Assembly: GCA_020439995.1 (NCBI GenBank)
Contig: JAGROY010000301.1
Span: forward strand, 1-43,316
Source of the DNA: Verrucomicrobiia bacterium
Lineage (GTDB): Bacteria; Verrucomicrobiota; Verrucomicrobiia; Verrucomicrobiales; DEV007
Direction: 5' to 3'
Length of the DNA stretch: 43,316 bases
Shown here: in pieces, positions 1-7,509 of the stretch
Layout: the number at the start of each line of letters is the position of its first letter
Position numbering within the stretch: the stretch's first letter is position 1
Notes under the pieces: model-generated
Database searches by the model: none
What the model was told of the DNA's origin: nothing
The model's input: the letters and a program-made list of their open reading frames with translations, nothing else
Program-made: the position numbers and the translations under genes

Positions 1-182
1 GATCGCTACTTGCGTAAACCCTGCCGTGATGCCCGTGATGCCGCCAAAGCCGACAGGAGATCCTCCGCCTACACTTACTCCCCACGCACAGCCCTCCGAT
101 GAAACCATGCGAGAACGCCGGACCAACAATACCTTGCCGGCTCCCCTAACGGCATTCAGCCAACGTTCGGAATTGACATGTC
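1..182. other. Left-edge stretch, possible end of a truncated gene
   Basis: No gene can be assigned with confidence. A plus-strand frame is open from the window edge to a TGA at 100-102 and would encode a basic tail rich in Arg, Asp and Ala. A minus-strand frame from an ATG at 106-108 also stays open to the edge and would be Gly-rich. Either could be the end or start of a gene cut by the window boundary, and the sequence does not decide between them. The remaining 80 bases before the first gene show no convincing promoter or terminator. Confidence 0.25.
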
Positions 183-1610
183 TTGCCTGAATCTGTCATC
201 GCTAGTGTTGTGAAATCAGTAACTTATAACGATGCAGAACTCTACCGGCGGTTGCGAGCGGAGGTGCTAGGCGATACGAGACTGCGGGAGGAAGGCGAGA
301 TGTTCCTGTCGCTTCCTCCATCGGAGCTGGAACTGCAGAGCCGCTGGTTTGCGGGCGACTTTGGCAGGGATTTCGTGACCACTTGCGGGCAACCGGTGCG
401 GATCGTGCAGTTCGGACACTGGAATCATTCGGCGGGCCCGGATTTTACGGATGCGGTGGTTTTGTTAGGGAACGGCGAGCCGGTGCGCGGCAGCATCGAG
501 CTGGACACAAACCTCCGCGACTGGGAGCACCACGGGCACGGCGAGAACCGGGCCTATCGCAATGTGGTGCTCCACTTGTTCATCGACCACCACGGCGGCG
601 GGCAGTTCTTCACGCGGACGGATGATCACGTCCAGGTGCCGCAGGTGCAGCTGGATTTGTCGACGCTCAGTGCCAGGCCGACCGGGATCGTGCCTGAAGC
701 GCGGAGTGGCCGTTGCTCCGCTCCGCTTCAGGAAATGGCGGCATCTAAGATCAACGAATTACTCACGTCGGCAGCGCGGTTTCGGCTGAAGACAAAAGGG
801 CGGCGTCTGCGGCGGATTGCTGAGATACATGGTGAGTCGGAAATGCTGTATCAGGCGTTTGCAGAGGCTTTTGGCTATCGGAGGAATCGACTTCCGATGA
901 CGGTGCTGGCGCAACGCCTGCCGCTGAGTGGACTGCGTGCGCATCCCGACACGGGTGAAGCGTTGTTGTTCGGACTGGCGGGATTTCTCGAAACGCGGGT
1001 CTTTGAGGATGCTTCTGACGAAACGCGGAGCTACCTGCGCGGCCTATGGGAAACGTGGTGGAAGCACCGGGCGGAATTTCAGGGCATCGATCTGGGCTGG
1101 CGGTTTTCCGGCAGTCGTCCGGTGAATCATCCGCAGCGGCGGGTGGCGGCGCTGGCCTGCCTGGTGCGTGAATCACAACGCGTGTTCCGGCATCTCTGGG
1201 AATCGGCTGCGGCATCATTTGACCGCAAGGCATTTGTCAAAGTGTTAGGCAGCCTGGGGCACACGTACTGGGACAATCACTACACGCTCACTTCAAAGCA
1301 GGCTGCCAGGCCGATGGCCCTGGTAGGGGGAACGCGCAGCAAGGAGATTCTGGCAAACATCGCCTATCCGCTGGTAGTTCCGCACAATGAGGCGGCATGG
1401 GATGGCTACTGCGCGCTGCGCGGAACACTGGAAAATGAAAAGTCGCGCCGGGCCGTTATCCGCCTGATGGGGCGCCGACCGGACGCGGCCGAATTCACCG
1501 GCTTTGTCTACCAGCAGCAGGCGCTGCTGCAGGTCTACGACGATTTCTGCATGGACGATGAGAGCGATTGCGACGACTGCCTGTTCCCCGAGCAGCTGCG
1601 CACCTGGTGA
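183..1610 (+). CDS. DUF2851 family protein
   Basis: A 475-residue protein recognised as DUF2851 from its N-terminal third: a Gln/Ser/Arg-rich lead-in, the hallmark GPDFTDA at about residues 88-94, then a GSIELD segment and an HxHG stretch. The hallmark aspartates and histidines recall a nuclease-like or metal-binding fold, but the family has no established function that I know of. The protein has no signal peptide or membrane segment and should be cytoplasmic. The reading frame opens with TTG at 183; GTG at 210 and ATG at 300 are in-frame alternatives, and no good ribosome binding site settles the choice. Residues upstream of ATG 300 look coding. The gene stops 20 bp before the convergent TrkA_C gene. 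The family call is fairly sure; the function is unknown. Confidence 0.8.
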   Translation: MPESVIASVVKSVTYNDAELYRRLRAEVLGDTRLREEGEMFLSLPPSELELQSRWFAGDFGRDFVTTCGQPVRIVQFGHWNHSAGPDFTDAVVLLGNGEPVRGSIELDTNLRDWEHHGHGENRAYRNVVLHLFIDHHGGGQFFTRTDDHVQVPQVQLDLSTLSARPTGIVPEARSGRCSAPLQEMAASKINELLTSAARFRLKTKGRRLRRIAEIHGESEMLYQAFAEAFGYRRNRLPMTVLAQRLPLSGLRAHPDTGEALLFGLAGFLETRVFEDASDETRSYLRGLWETWWKHRAEFQGIDLGWRFSGSRPVNHPQRRVAALACLVRESQRVFRHLWESAAASFDRKAFVKVLGSLGHTYWDNHYTLTSKQAARPMALVGGTRSKEILANIAYPLVVPHNEAAWDGYCALRGTLENEKSRRAVIRLMGRRPDAAEFTGFVYQQQALLQVYDDFCMDDESDCDDCLFPEQLRTW

Positions 1611-1630
1611 CCTTGGTAAGTAATGGGTGA

Positions 1631-2314
1631 TCAGGTGTGCTGCCTGGCCCGGATTTGCTCCACGTCTTTGTCGCGGCCATACATGACGGTGACGTCGCCC
1701 ACTTCGATGAGATCCTCCGGACCTGGTGCCCCTTTGAAGCTGCCATCCGCCTTGTTGATGCCAAGCACGATGATCCCCATATCGGCGGGGCGTGATTGTC
1801 GGAGTGTTAGACCCGCAAGCCTGCAGTCGGACTCGATCTCCATTTCCGAAATTGCGTAGCCCGCCCGCACCCGGAGCAGCAGTTCGTAGTCGAGCGCGTG
1901 CACCACACCTGCCCGCTCCAGTGATACCCGGATGGCGTGATCAAGTGCACGATTGAGCAGGCCGATGCGCGTAAGGATGTAAATGAGAAAACCTCCGATG
2001 GCAATGAGGCCCACCATTTGCAGCACCTGCGTGGTCGTGGTGGTCTGCACAAAGGTCACGACCAACGTCGCCAGAGCTGAAGTAAGTCCGATATTCCCAG
2101 CCAGAATCAGATCGCGAATGATGCGGCGACGCACTGGGTGGTTCACGACCAGCTCTGCCTCAGAAGTAGTGAAACCGACGCCGAAGAAAGCGGAGTAGGA
2201 TTGAAAACTCGCGGTATCCCTGTCGATCCCTGTCATCATCAGCGCGGCCGTGCCCACCCGCACGAGAACCAGCGAGACAGTAGCGATTAAGAACAGTGCG
2301 AGAAGGGCTCCCAT
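1631..2314 (-). CDS. Membrane protein with C-terminal TrkA_C (RCK_C) domain
   Basis: A 227-residue protein. The N-terminal half has a membrane segment at residues 1-25 and two more hydrophobic segments around 75-120. The C-terminal 80 residues match the RCK_C/TrkA_C fold, a ligand-binding regulatory domain often attached to ion transporters: an SDCRLAGLTL strand-helix, a GIIVLGI strand and an EVGDVTVMYG end. I place the start at ATG 2314, because the open frame upstream to 2635 is low-complexity basic sequence overlapping the CvpA-like gene in another frame. It lies 20 bp downstream of that gene on the same strand, so the two probably form an operon. No recognisable pore or RCK_N nucleotide-binding domain is present. 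A role in ion or osmotic homeostasis is inference only. Confidence 0.75.
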   Translation of the reverse strand: MGALLALFLIATVSLVLVRVGTAALMMTGIDRDTASFQSYSAFFGVGFTTSEAELVVNHPVRRRIIRDLILAGNIGLTSALATLVVTFVQTTTTTQVLQMVGLIAIGGFLIYILTRIGLLNRALDHAIRVSLERAGVVHALDYELLLRVRAGYAISEMEIESDCRLAGLTLRQSRPADMGIIVLGINKADGSFKGAPGPEDLIEVGDVTVMYGRDKDVEQIRARQHT

Positions 2315-2334
2315 TGGTTTGCTGTTTTTACTGT

Positions 2335-3243
2335 CTAGAATCTGCCGCGTCCAGAGAGGCGGCGCAGGAATCTTTTGCCAGCGCCATCCCTCGGGTGTTC
2401 TGGAGCAGGCTCGTAGAGGACGTCTTCGGCAGTTTCCTGAATGTTGAGGAAGGTCAGCTGCCTGGCCACTTCGGGATCTTCCGCTGCCTTCTGCACATCC
2501 GGCTCCAGGAGCAGTGATGCATGCTGGGAAAAGGCGACCGAGTTGCGCACCTCCTTGTCGTTGAGTACGCGTTGGATCTTTTCGTTGTCGAGCAGCTTTG
2601 CGATCTCCGGGTGCGAAGCCTTGAGACGCGCCCATGCATCGGAGTCGTTGTAGAGCACGAGCAACGATGCAAGTTGATGCCCGGCCTCGGTGGTAAAAGG
2701 ATCGGTTTTCTTGAGCAAGTCACCGAACCAGCCGCGATCCAGTTCCTGACGCAATTGCGCGACCCACCCGATTTCCGCAGCAGGTGTGCCATCCTCCGCC
2801 CGAACAGCGGAATCGAGATGGCTCATCTCGGACATTGTTCCTGTAAGCCGCAGCACCGTAGCGATCACCCATACGAGAAAACTCGTGGGTGCCAGACTCA
2901 GTAACGATCCGACAAGACGTCCAGTAATCGTGCGCTCAGAACTGGATTCGGAAAGGCCCTGGTAAATTTTGTGCACGATCCCTTTGCCCCCCATCCACAC
3001 CGCCCCGCCCCCGACGATGCTTGCGCCAAGAACGGTGTTTCCGCTCGGATGATCAATGATCCCACTCAGCCAGTCGCTGCCATTTTGAAAAATGAAGTAA
3101 CCCGCAACTCCCCCAAGTGCCAGGCAGATCATCCCCCACACCTGTCGGAACACGCCTTTTACAAACGCCTTGATGGCAAACAGAAGCACCAGCGCCACCG
3201 CCAGCGTCTTGAAAGAGAGGTCAAGGGAAAGGAGGTCGTCCAT
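2335..3243 (-). CDS. CvpA-like membrane protein
   Basis: A 302-residue protein. The N-terminal 130 residues contain about four hydrophobic segments (roughly 12-28, 34-52, 70-90 and 108-130), with a Gly-rich turn after the second. This is the layout of CvpA/colicin V production proteins. The rest is soluble and helical, with many Asp/Glu-Lys pairs, and ends in a basic Arg-rich tail. CvpA proteins are inner-membrane proteins linked to envelope or secretion phenotypes; the C-terminal extension here is longer than in the typical short CvpA protein. Start is ATG 3243, 124 bp from the divergent DUF1501 gene. It precedes the TrkA_C gene by 20 bp. CvpA membership rests on topology and pattern, so the confidence is moderate. 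Confidence 0.65.
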   Translation of the reverse strand: MDDLLSLDLSFKTLAVALVLLFAIKAFVKGVFRQVWGMICLALGGVAGYFIFQNGSDWLSGIIDHPSGNTVLGASIVGGGAVWMGGKGIVHKIYQGLSESSSERTITGRLVGSLLSLAPTSFLVWVIATVLRLTGTMSEMSHLDSAVRAEDGTPAAEIGWVAQLRQELDRGWFGDLLKKTDPFTTEAGHQLASLLVLYNDSDAWARLKASHPEIAKLLDNEKIQRVLNDKEVRNSVAFSQHASLLLEPDVQKAAEDPEVARQLTFLNIQETAEDVLYEPAPEHPRDGAGKRFLRRLSGRGRF

Positions 3244-3367
3244 GCGTCAGTCTATCCACGATTGTGCGATTCTCATCTGATAAGTTGTTGGCCAACCCGG
3301 GGAACCAAGCACATCCCCACTTGCCCTATCCCGTGTCGGCTGCGATCCTACCTAAGTCGATTCGCCT

Positions 3368-4699
3368 ATGAGAACATTGCACTCCAACTGCGCTGGCATG
3401 CCACGCCGGGACTTTCTTCAAATCGGACTGGGAGCCATGGGTGGTCTCGGGCTCGGGACTCTGATGCAGGCGCGGGCGGCTACGGCAAAAGCAGCAGGAA
3501 AATCGCCCAATGATGTTCGCTGCATCCTGGTCTGGCTGGATGGCGGGCCCACGCATCACGAATCGTTCGATCCCAAACCGGACGCTCCAGCCGAAATTCG
3601 TGGCGACTTCAAACCCATCCGTACCAGCGTGCCGGGCGTGCATTTTTCCGAGGCGATCCCGCACATGGCGAAGATGGCTCACAAATTCACGGTCGTCCGC
3701 TCGATATGTCACAAGGATCCCAACCACGGCGGCGGCAACCATTACATGATGACCGGCGCACCCACTCCGGTGCCAGTCAACTGCGGGGCATTCGTCACCT
3801 TTCATCCGTCCTACGGGTCGATGGTGTCGCATGAGCGGGGCGTCACCGATGGCCTGCCTGCCTACGTCTCGCTGCCGCGTCAGTCGCGCTCAGGCGGGCC
3901 CAACTTTCTGGGAGCGGAACATGCGCCCTTCATCATCGAGGGAAATCCGAACAGTGACGGTTTCAAAGTGCGCGACGTCGTGCTGCCGCGCGGCATCAGT
4001 GAAGGGCGTGCGCGATCGAGGCGGGACATTCGTGCGTCGCTCGACCGCATGAAGCGCATTGCGGATGCGGTGGCCGAAGATCCCACCGTCGGTTTCGACA
4101 GCCACTACCAGCAGGGAATCAAGCTGATCACGTCTGACAAAGCGCAGGCTGCATTCGATATTTCAAGCGAGGACGCGAAGGTGCGCGAACGCTATGGACG
4201 AACGACGGTAGGCCAGCAGTTGCTCATGGCGCGGCGGCTCACAGAAGTGGGCGTGCCCTTTGTCACCGTTTACTACGGTGGTTGGGATCATCACGAAACG
4301 ATATTCAAGTCTCTCGACAAGCACATGCCGCCCCTTGACCAGGGGATTGCAGCATTGCTCGGCGATCTCGACGACCGCGGGCAACTCGACACTACGATGG
4401 TGATTGTGTTAGGGGAATTCGGCCGCACTCCCAAGATCAACGAGCGCGGCGGCCGCGACCACTGGCCCCATGCCATGTCAGTGCTCATGGCGGGCGCGGG
4501 CATCCCCGGAGGGCAAATCGTGGGAGCCACTGATCGCAATGGTGCCTACGCCTCGGACAACATTTACGCTCCCGAGGACTTCGCCGCTTCGCTCTATACC
4601 AAGATGGGTATCGACCATCGCCAGATCCTTCACGACAAAGCCGGACGCCCGGTGCCGCTGGTGAAAGGCGGGAAGTTGATCGGCGAGTTGTTCAGTTAG
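3368..4699 (+). CDS. Tat-exported DUF1501 protein
   Basis: A 443-residue protein with a twin-arginine signal: RRDFLQIGLG at residues 13-22, followed by a Gly/Leu-rich core ending near Ala38. The mature part matches DUF1501, an alkaline-phosphatase/sulfatase-superfamily relative common in planctomycetes and verrucomicrobia: WLDGGPTHHESFDPKP near residues 56-71, GGGNHYMMTG near 122-131, and GEFGRTPKIN plus GRDHWPHAMS toward the C-terminus. These are the metal-site-like loops of the superfamily. The substrate is unknown. DUF1501 genes usually sit next to DUF1549/DUF1553 (PSCyt) genes, but here the gene stands alone, divergent from the CvpA-like gene. The start at ATG 3368 gives a normal-length Tat n-region. 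It should be exported folded to the periplasm. Confidence 0.88.
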   Translation: MRTLHSNCAGMPRRDFLQIGLGAMGGLGLGTLMQARAATAKAAGKSPNDVRCILVWLDGGPTHHESFDPKPDAPAEIRGDFKPIRTSVPGVHFSEAIPHMAKMAHKFTVVRSICHKDPNHGGGNHYMMTGAPTPVPVNCGAFVTFHPSYGSMVSHERGVTDGLPAYVSLPRQSRSGGPNFLGAEHAPFIIEGNPNSDGFKVRDVVLPRGISEGRARSRRDIRASLDRMKRIADAVAEDPTVGFDSHYQQGIKLITSDKAQAAFDISSEDAKVRERYGRTTVGQQLLMARRLTEVGVPFVTVYYGGWDHHETIFKSLDKHMPPLDQGIAALLGDLDDRGQLDTTMVIVLGEFGRTPKINERGGRDHWPHAMSVLMAGAGIPGGQIVGATDRNGAYASDNIYAPEDFAASLYTKMGIDHRQILHDKAGRPVPLVKGGKLIGELFS

Positions 4700-5042
4700 G
4701 GACGACTCGTCTCTGAGAAGCGGTGGTATGAAAAGTATCAGCCCGACCGGCTCTGAAGAAACCCCCGAAACTTCAGATTCACCGGTCAGGCTGCGATCAC
4801 TTGGATCAACGACTTACTCAGCAACCGCCGTGCCAAGTCTCCGATGTGGCGATTTCGGGATCTCCGCGGCGTTCTCCCATACAGCGATGCGCAGAATGGC
4901 ACCGAATGTGGTCAAATCGGGACAGCCACGGGATGACTTGCGACCGTAAGCCTGTTCTTCCCGGGTATTTCTATTGATTCTCACCGTGATCACGGACACC
5001 ATTGCAACCTTGTCTCCCAAGGTATAGGAGATGGTCACTGAC
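4700..5042. other. Intergenic stretch upstream of the Fur-family gene
   Basis: This 343-bp gap holds no gene I can support. Short open frames on both strands (for example 4728-4949 on the plus strand) have no family features and no ribosome binding site. The right end carries the Fur-gene leader with a 12-bp palindrome (4984-4995) and GGAG at 5027-5030. GTTAGGG at 4695-4701 overlaps the DUF1501 stop codon. No clear intrinsic terminator was seen for the DUF1501 gene. Confidence 0.5.
4984..4995. promoter_or_regulatory. Perfect 12-bp palindrome upstream of the Fur-family gene
   Basis: CCGTGATCACGG is a perfect inverted repeat centred about 53 bp before the chosen start of the Fur-family gene. 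The position fits an operator, possibly autoregulatory. It does not resemble the classical AT-rich Fur box, so assignment to this regulator is only positional. A 12-bp palindrome can also arise by chance in DNA of this length. Confidence 0.3.
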
Positions 5043-5483
5043 ATGCAACCCGTTGAAATCAAGGCATACGTAGCCAAATGCATCGCTACCTTGCGCGAGC
5101 GAGGAATGCGGCGTACCCGGGCGCTGGAACTCGTGATTGAGGAAATGGCGACCGCTGGCAAACCCGTCACTATTCACGAACTGGCGACCAAACCTGCCCT
5201 GGAGCAACAGTGCGACCAGGCGACGGTCTACCGCCTGGTGATCAAACTCCTGGAACAAGGCCTCGTCCGCAAGCTTGGTCTGCACGAGCGCTCGGCTTAC
5301 TTTGCCCTGCTCATTCCCGGCGAGCACCACGACTATCTAGTGTGCACCGAGTGCGGTGCCATCAAGAGCATCGACATGAGTTGCCCGGTGAAGAAGTTGG
5401 AAAAGGACATCATGAAATCCTCCGGCTTCAGTCAGGTGTATCACGAACTCGAATTCTACGGCGTCTGCCCGAAATGCGCTTGA
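5043..5483 (+). CDS. Fur-family transcriptional regulator
   Basis: A 146-residue Fur-superfamily repressor. A winged helix fills residues 1-80, with the recognition-helix signature ATVYRLVIKLLEQG at 60-73. The metal-sensing dimerisation domain follows, with GEHHDYLVC at 93-101, CTEC (Cys101/Cys104), His134 and a terminal CPKC (Cys142/Cys145), so both structural-zinc CxxC pairs are intact. It should bind operator DNA in a metal-dependent way in the cytoplasm; whether it senses iron, zinc, manganese or peroxide cannot be read from the sequence. I chose ATG 5043 because GGAG at 5027-5030 lies 12 nt upstream; the in-frame ATG at 5031 abuts that motif and could not use it. No metal-transport gene adjoins it. 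Confidence 0.9.
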   Translation: MQPVEIKAYVAKCIATLRERGMRRTRALELVIEEMATAGKPVTIHELATKPALEQQCDQATVYRLVIKLLEQGLVRKLGLHERSAYFALLIPGEHHDYLVCTECGAIKSIDMSCPVKKLEKDIMKSSGFSQVYHELEFYGVCPKCA

Positions 5484-5616
5484 TTCAATGAATATCGACA
5501 GAAGCTCAGCAGGGGTTTCGCGAGATGGATGTTAGGGAGAATGAAGGTGGCGTGAAACGACAAAAGCGAGGAGCCGTGGCGCCAGCCCAGGGTCATGGAT
5601 AACAACTGCTACACTG

Positions 5617-6246
5617 CTAGTCTTCTTCGTTGGATGCACCGCCTCCGACTTTGAATGCAGTCATAATTCCCAATAGGCCAAAGACGATGTCCAGGACGCC
5701 AATGCTTTCTTTGATCCCATTCGCGACGATGGCATTGGTGTCGATTCCAGCGTTTTCTTCGAAGCTGTTTTCCCAATCGCTGATAGATTGACCTGCGGCC
5801 AGTTTATCCAACTGGGGGATGGTATCTGATTTGAAGTATTCCAGCTCTTCTTCTTGAACATCGTCTGGCGTTTCCGCATCTGAGAAATGATGCTCTACGA
5901 TGAATGTTGAATATTCGGATTCTTCTCCTTTGATTTCCTTGAATGCAACTGCGTCACCTTTCCACTCCTCGTAGGACGATTGCTTGATTCCATCGAGTTC
6001 CTTGTTCAATGCAAAGTGAACGGCCAGACCTTTTCCCAGCACAATACTGGCGAGGGCGACGGTGGCACACATGATGCCGTTGCCGACGCCGTCGCCGCCA
6101 AACTTTGTGGAGAGATACCCGACGAGGAACCCAAGTCCCCACGCGACATACCCAATCTCAAAGTTCAGAAAGTAACTGATCGCTGCCCAGATCAGAGCCC
6201 CAACGAGCCCTCCCACCAATGCTCCTGCTATACTCGATATTTTCAT
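5617..6246 (-). CDS. Membrane protein of unknown function
   Basis: A 209-residue protein I do not recognise. Residues 5-80 form about three Gly/Ala-rich hydrophobic segments. The middle (about 85-170) is strongly acidic and soluble, and residues 183-200 form a last hydrophobic segment followed by an acidic tail. The layout suggests an inner-membrane protein with one acidic soluble loop. Start is ATG 6246. It follows the methyltransferase on the same strand after a 170-bp gap, so it may be transcribed separately. The DNA is more AT-rich than its neighbours by eye. No catalytic motif is visible. Confidence 0.6.
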   Translation of the reverse strand: MKISSIAGALVGGLVGALIWAAISYFLNFEIGYVAWGLGFLVGYLSTKFGGDGVGNGIMCATVALASIVLGKGLAVHFALNKELDGIKQSSYEEWKGDAVAFKEIKGEESEYSTFIVEHHFSDAETPDDVQEEELEYFKSDTIPQLDKLAAGQSISDWENSFEENAGIDTNAIVANGIKESIGVLDIVFGLLGIMTAFKVGGGASNEED

Positions 6247-6291
6247 TTGAGCGATTCATATGCTCATTCTGTGTTCCTTGTAAAGCACGTT

Positions 6292-6309
6292 AGTGAGGGC
6301 AGTGAGGGC
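6292..6309. repeat. Tandem 9-bp direct repeat
   Basis: AGTGAGGGC occurs twice back to back, about 46 bp upstream of the minus-strand membrane-protein start at 6246. It could be a tandem regulator site or a small slippage duplication. The rest of the 170-bp gap between the two genes shows nothing else convincing. Confidence 0.4.
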
Positions 6310-6416
6310 CATTCAGCAATCTTTAAACACAGGTCCAGGGTAATAGTTGGAATGCTGCCGCTGCACTCCTTCAGCATTCACATCGCCGGTGGCGTGGGCC
6401 GAGTTGCGAAACCGCA

Positions 6417-7076
6417 CTACTCGAAATCTTCCCCAGTCTTGCGGTAGCAACAGATTTCGCCGTCGCCGTAGTAGGCCAGGAAGACGGCACCTTCTGCGGC
6501 AAGGGCATCAAACAGCTGGAGCATGAATTCCTGCTCCGTCGGCCATGGGTAGACGAAAAAGAGGTCGATTTCATCCGTGGTGTAAGGCATCCCTTCATAC
6601 GAGGGAGCGAAAAATTCACCGTCCCCGCCGAAGAAATGTTCCGGGCGCACCAGCTCTTCGCCGCCCATGCCACCGTAGGATTCGAATCCCTCGGGAATGT
6701 AACTGCCTTCGATAATGCGCGCATCGATACCGCTGTCTTCCGCCAGAGCGCGGGAAGCATCTACCAGCGTTGGTTCGATTTCGATGCCGTACGCCTCGTA
6801 CCCTAACAATGCAGCCATGCACGTTCCCAATCCCAGGCCACTGCCCCATTCACAATAGACTCTGCCCAGCGGCAGATCACGTTCAGTGACCTCTGCCAGC
6901 GCCGCGTAGAGCAGCTCCGGGTCACTGGGAATAAATTTCGGTGTGCGCTTATTGCGCTCGGTATCGAAGAGCACATCGATACGACGATTCGCCTCTTCCA
7001 GATAGCTGGCCACCGCGTCCGGCAGCTCAAAGCCGGAAGTCGTCGGCAGATCCAGTTCGATCTCTTCTACTGCCAT
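6417..7076 (-). CDS. Class I SAM-dependent methyltransferase-like protein
   Basis: A 219-residue cytoplasmic protein with a Rossmann-type SAM site. Motif I is EWGSGLGLGT at residues 76-85, a variant of the usual DxGxGxG, followed by GIEIEP at 97-102, whose acidic residue would hold the ribose. A later strand with YPWPTEQEF replaces the usual catalytic-loop region. The substrate is unknown, and there is no target-recognition domain for DNA or rRNA. It is the last gene of a minus-strand run with the four-TM protein (37 bp upstream) and the PQQ propeller. The start at ATG 7076 is the only sensible choice. The fold call is good; the activity is inferred. Confidence 0.75.
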   Translation of the reverse strand: MAVEEIELDLPTTSGFELPDAVASYLEEANRRIDVLFDTERNKRTPKFIPSDPELLYAALAEVTERDLPLGRVYCEWGSGLGLGTCMAALLGYEAYGIEIEPTLVDASRALAEDSGIDARIIEGSYIPEGFESYGGMGGEELVRPEHFFGGDGEFFAPSYEGMPYTTDEIDLFFVYPWPTEQEFMLQLFDALAAEGAVFLAYYGDGEICCYRKTGEDFE

Positions 7077-7113
7077 CTAAGAGAATTGGATGGCCCGTTC
7101 TGGTATGCGGGGT

Positions 7114-7500
7114 TCATTGATTAGCTGTGTGAGTCCTGCTGCAATACCTACGAATAAATCGGCTGCCGACAATCAGAATGGTTGACCCGAGAACGAAAAA
7201 CAACGGCATGGAGAACGGTCTCGCAACGAACGAAGGAGAGAGTAAATAAAGCCAGATAGCGAGCCCTGCTACAACGACGCCCCAGCGCACCGCCGCCCTG
7301 TCCGTCAGCCAGGCTGCAATTCCCGCCGCCACGAAGAGGCAGAAGATCCAAATGGATCCGTAGTAAATCGTAACTCCCAAATGTAACTCACGCGGAAATC
7401 TCCCCATCGAGCGGGCAATGGCAGCCATTAGATTCCACGAACCCAAAAACGCAGCCGTCTGCAAAACGACGACCAGGAGCGCTTTAAATAGCGACGGCAT
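7114..7500 (-). CDS. Small four-TM membrane protein
   Basis: A 128-residue protein with four predicted membrane segments, at about residues 4-25, 42-66, 70-92 and 96-116, with a short basic C-terminal tail. No family was recognised. Its ATG at 7500 lies 9 bp after the stop of the PQQ propeller gene, so it is almost certainly cotranscribed with that gene and probably also with the methyltransferase downstream. Hydrophobicity and tight spacing argue that it is real. Confidence 0.6.
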   Translation of the reverse strand: MPSLFKALLVVVLQTAAFLGSWNLMAAIARSMGRFPRELHLGVTIYYGSIWIFCLFVAAGIAAWLTDRAAVRWGVVVAGLAIWLYLLSPSFVARPFSMPLFFVLGSTILIVGSRFIRRYCSRTHTANQ

Positions 7501-7509
7501 CCCATCAAC

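Noticed and set aside
1631..2635. Start of the TrkA_C protein at 2635
   Set aside because: The 107 extra codons overlap the CvpA-like gene in another frame and are basic and disordered; ATG 2314 opens with a membrane segment and leaves a 20-bp gap.
4728..4949. 73-codon plus-strand open frame between the DUF1501 and Fur-family genes
   Set aside because: No ribosome binding site, no family feature, Ser/Pro-rich random-like composition.
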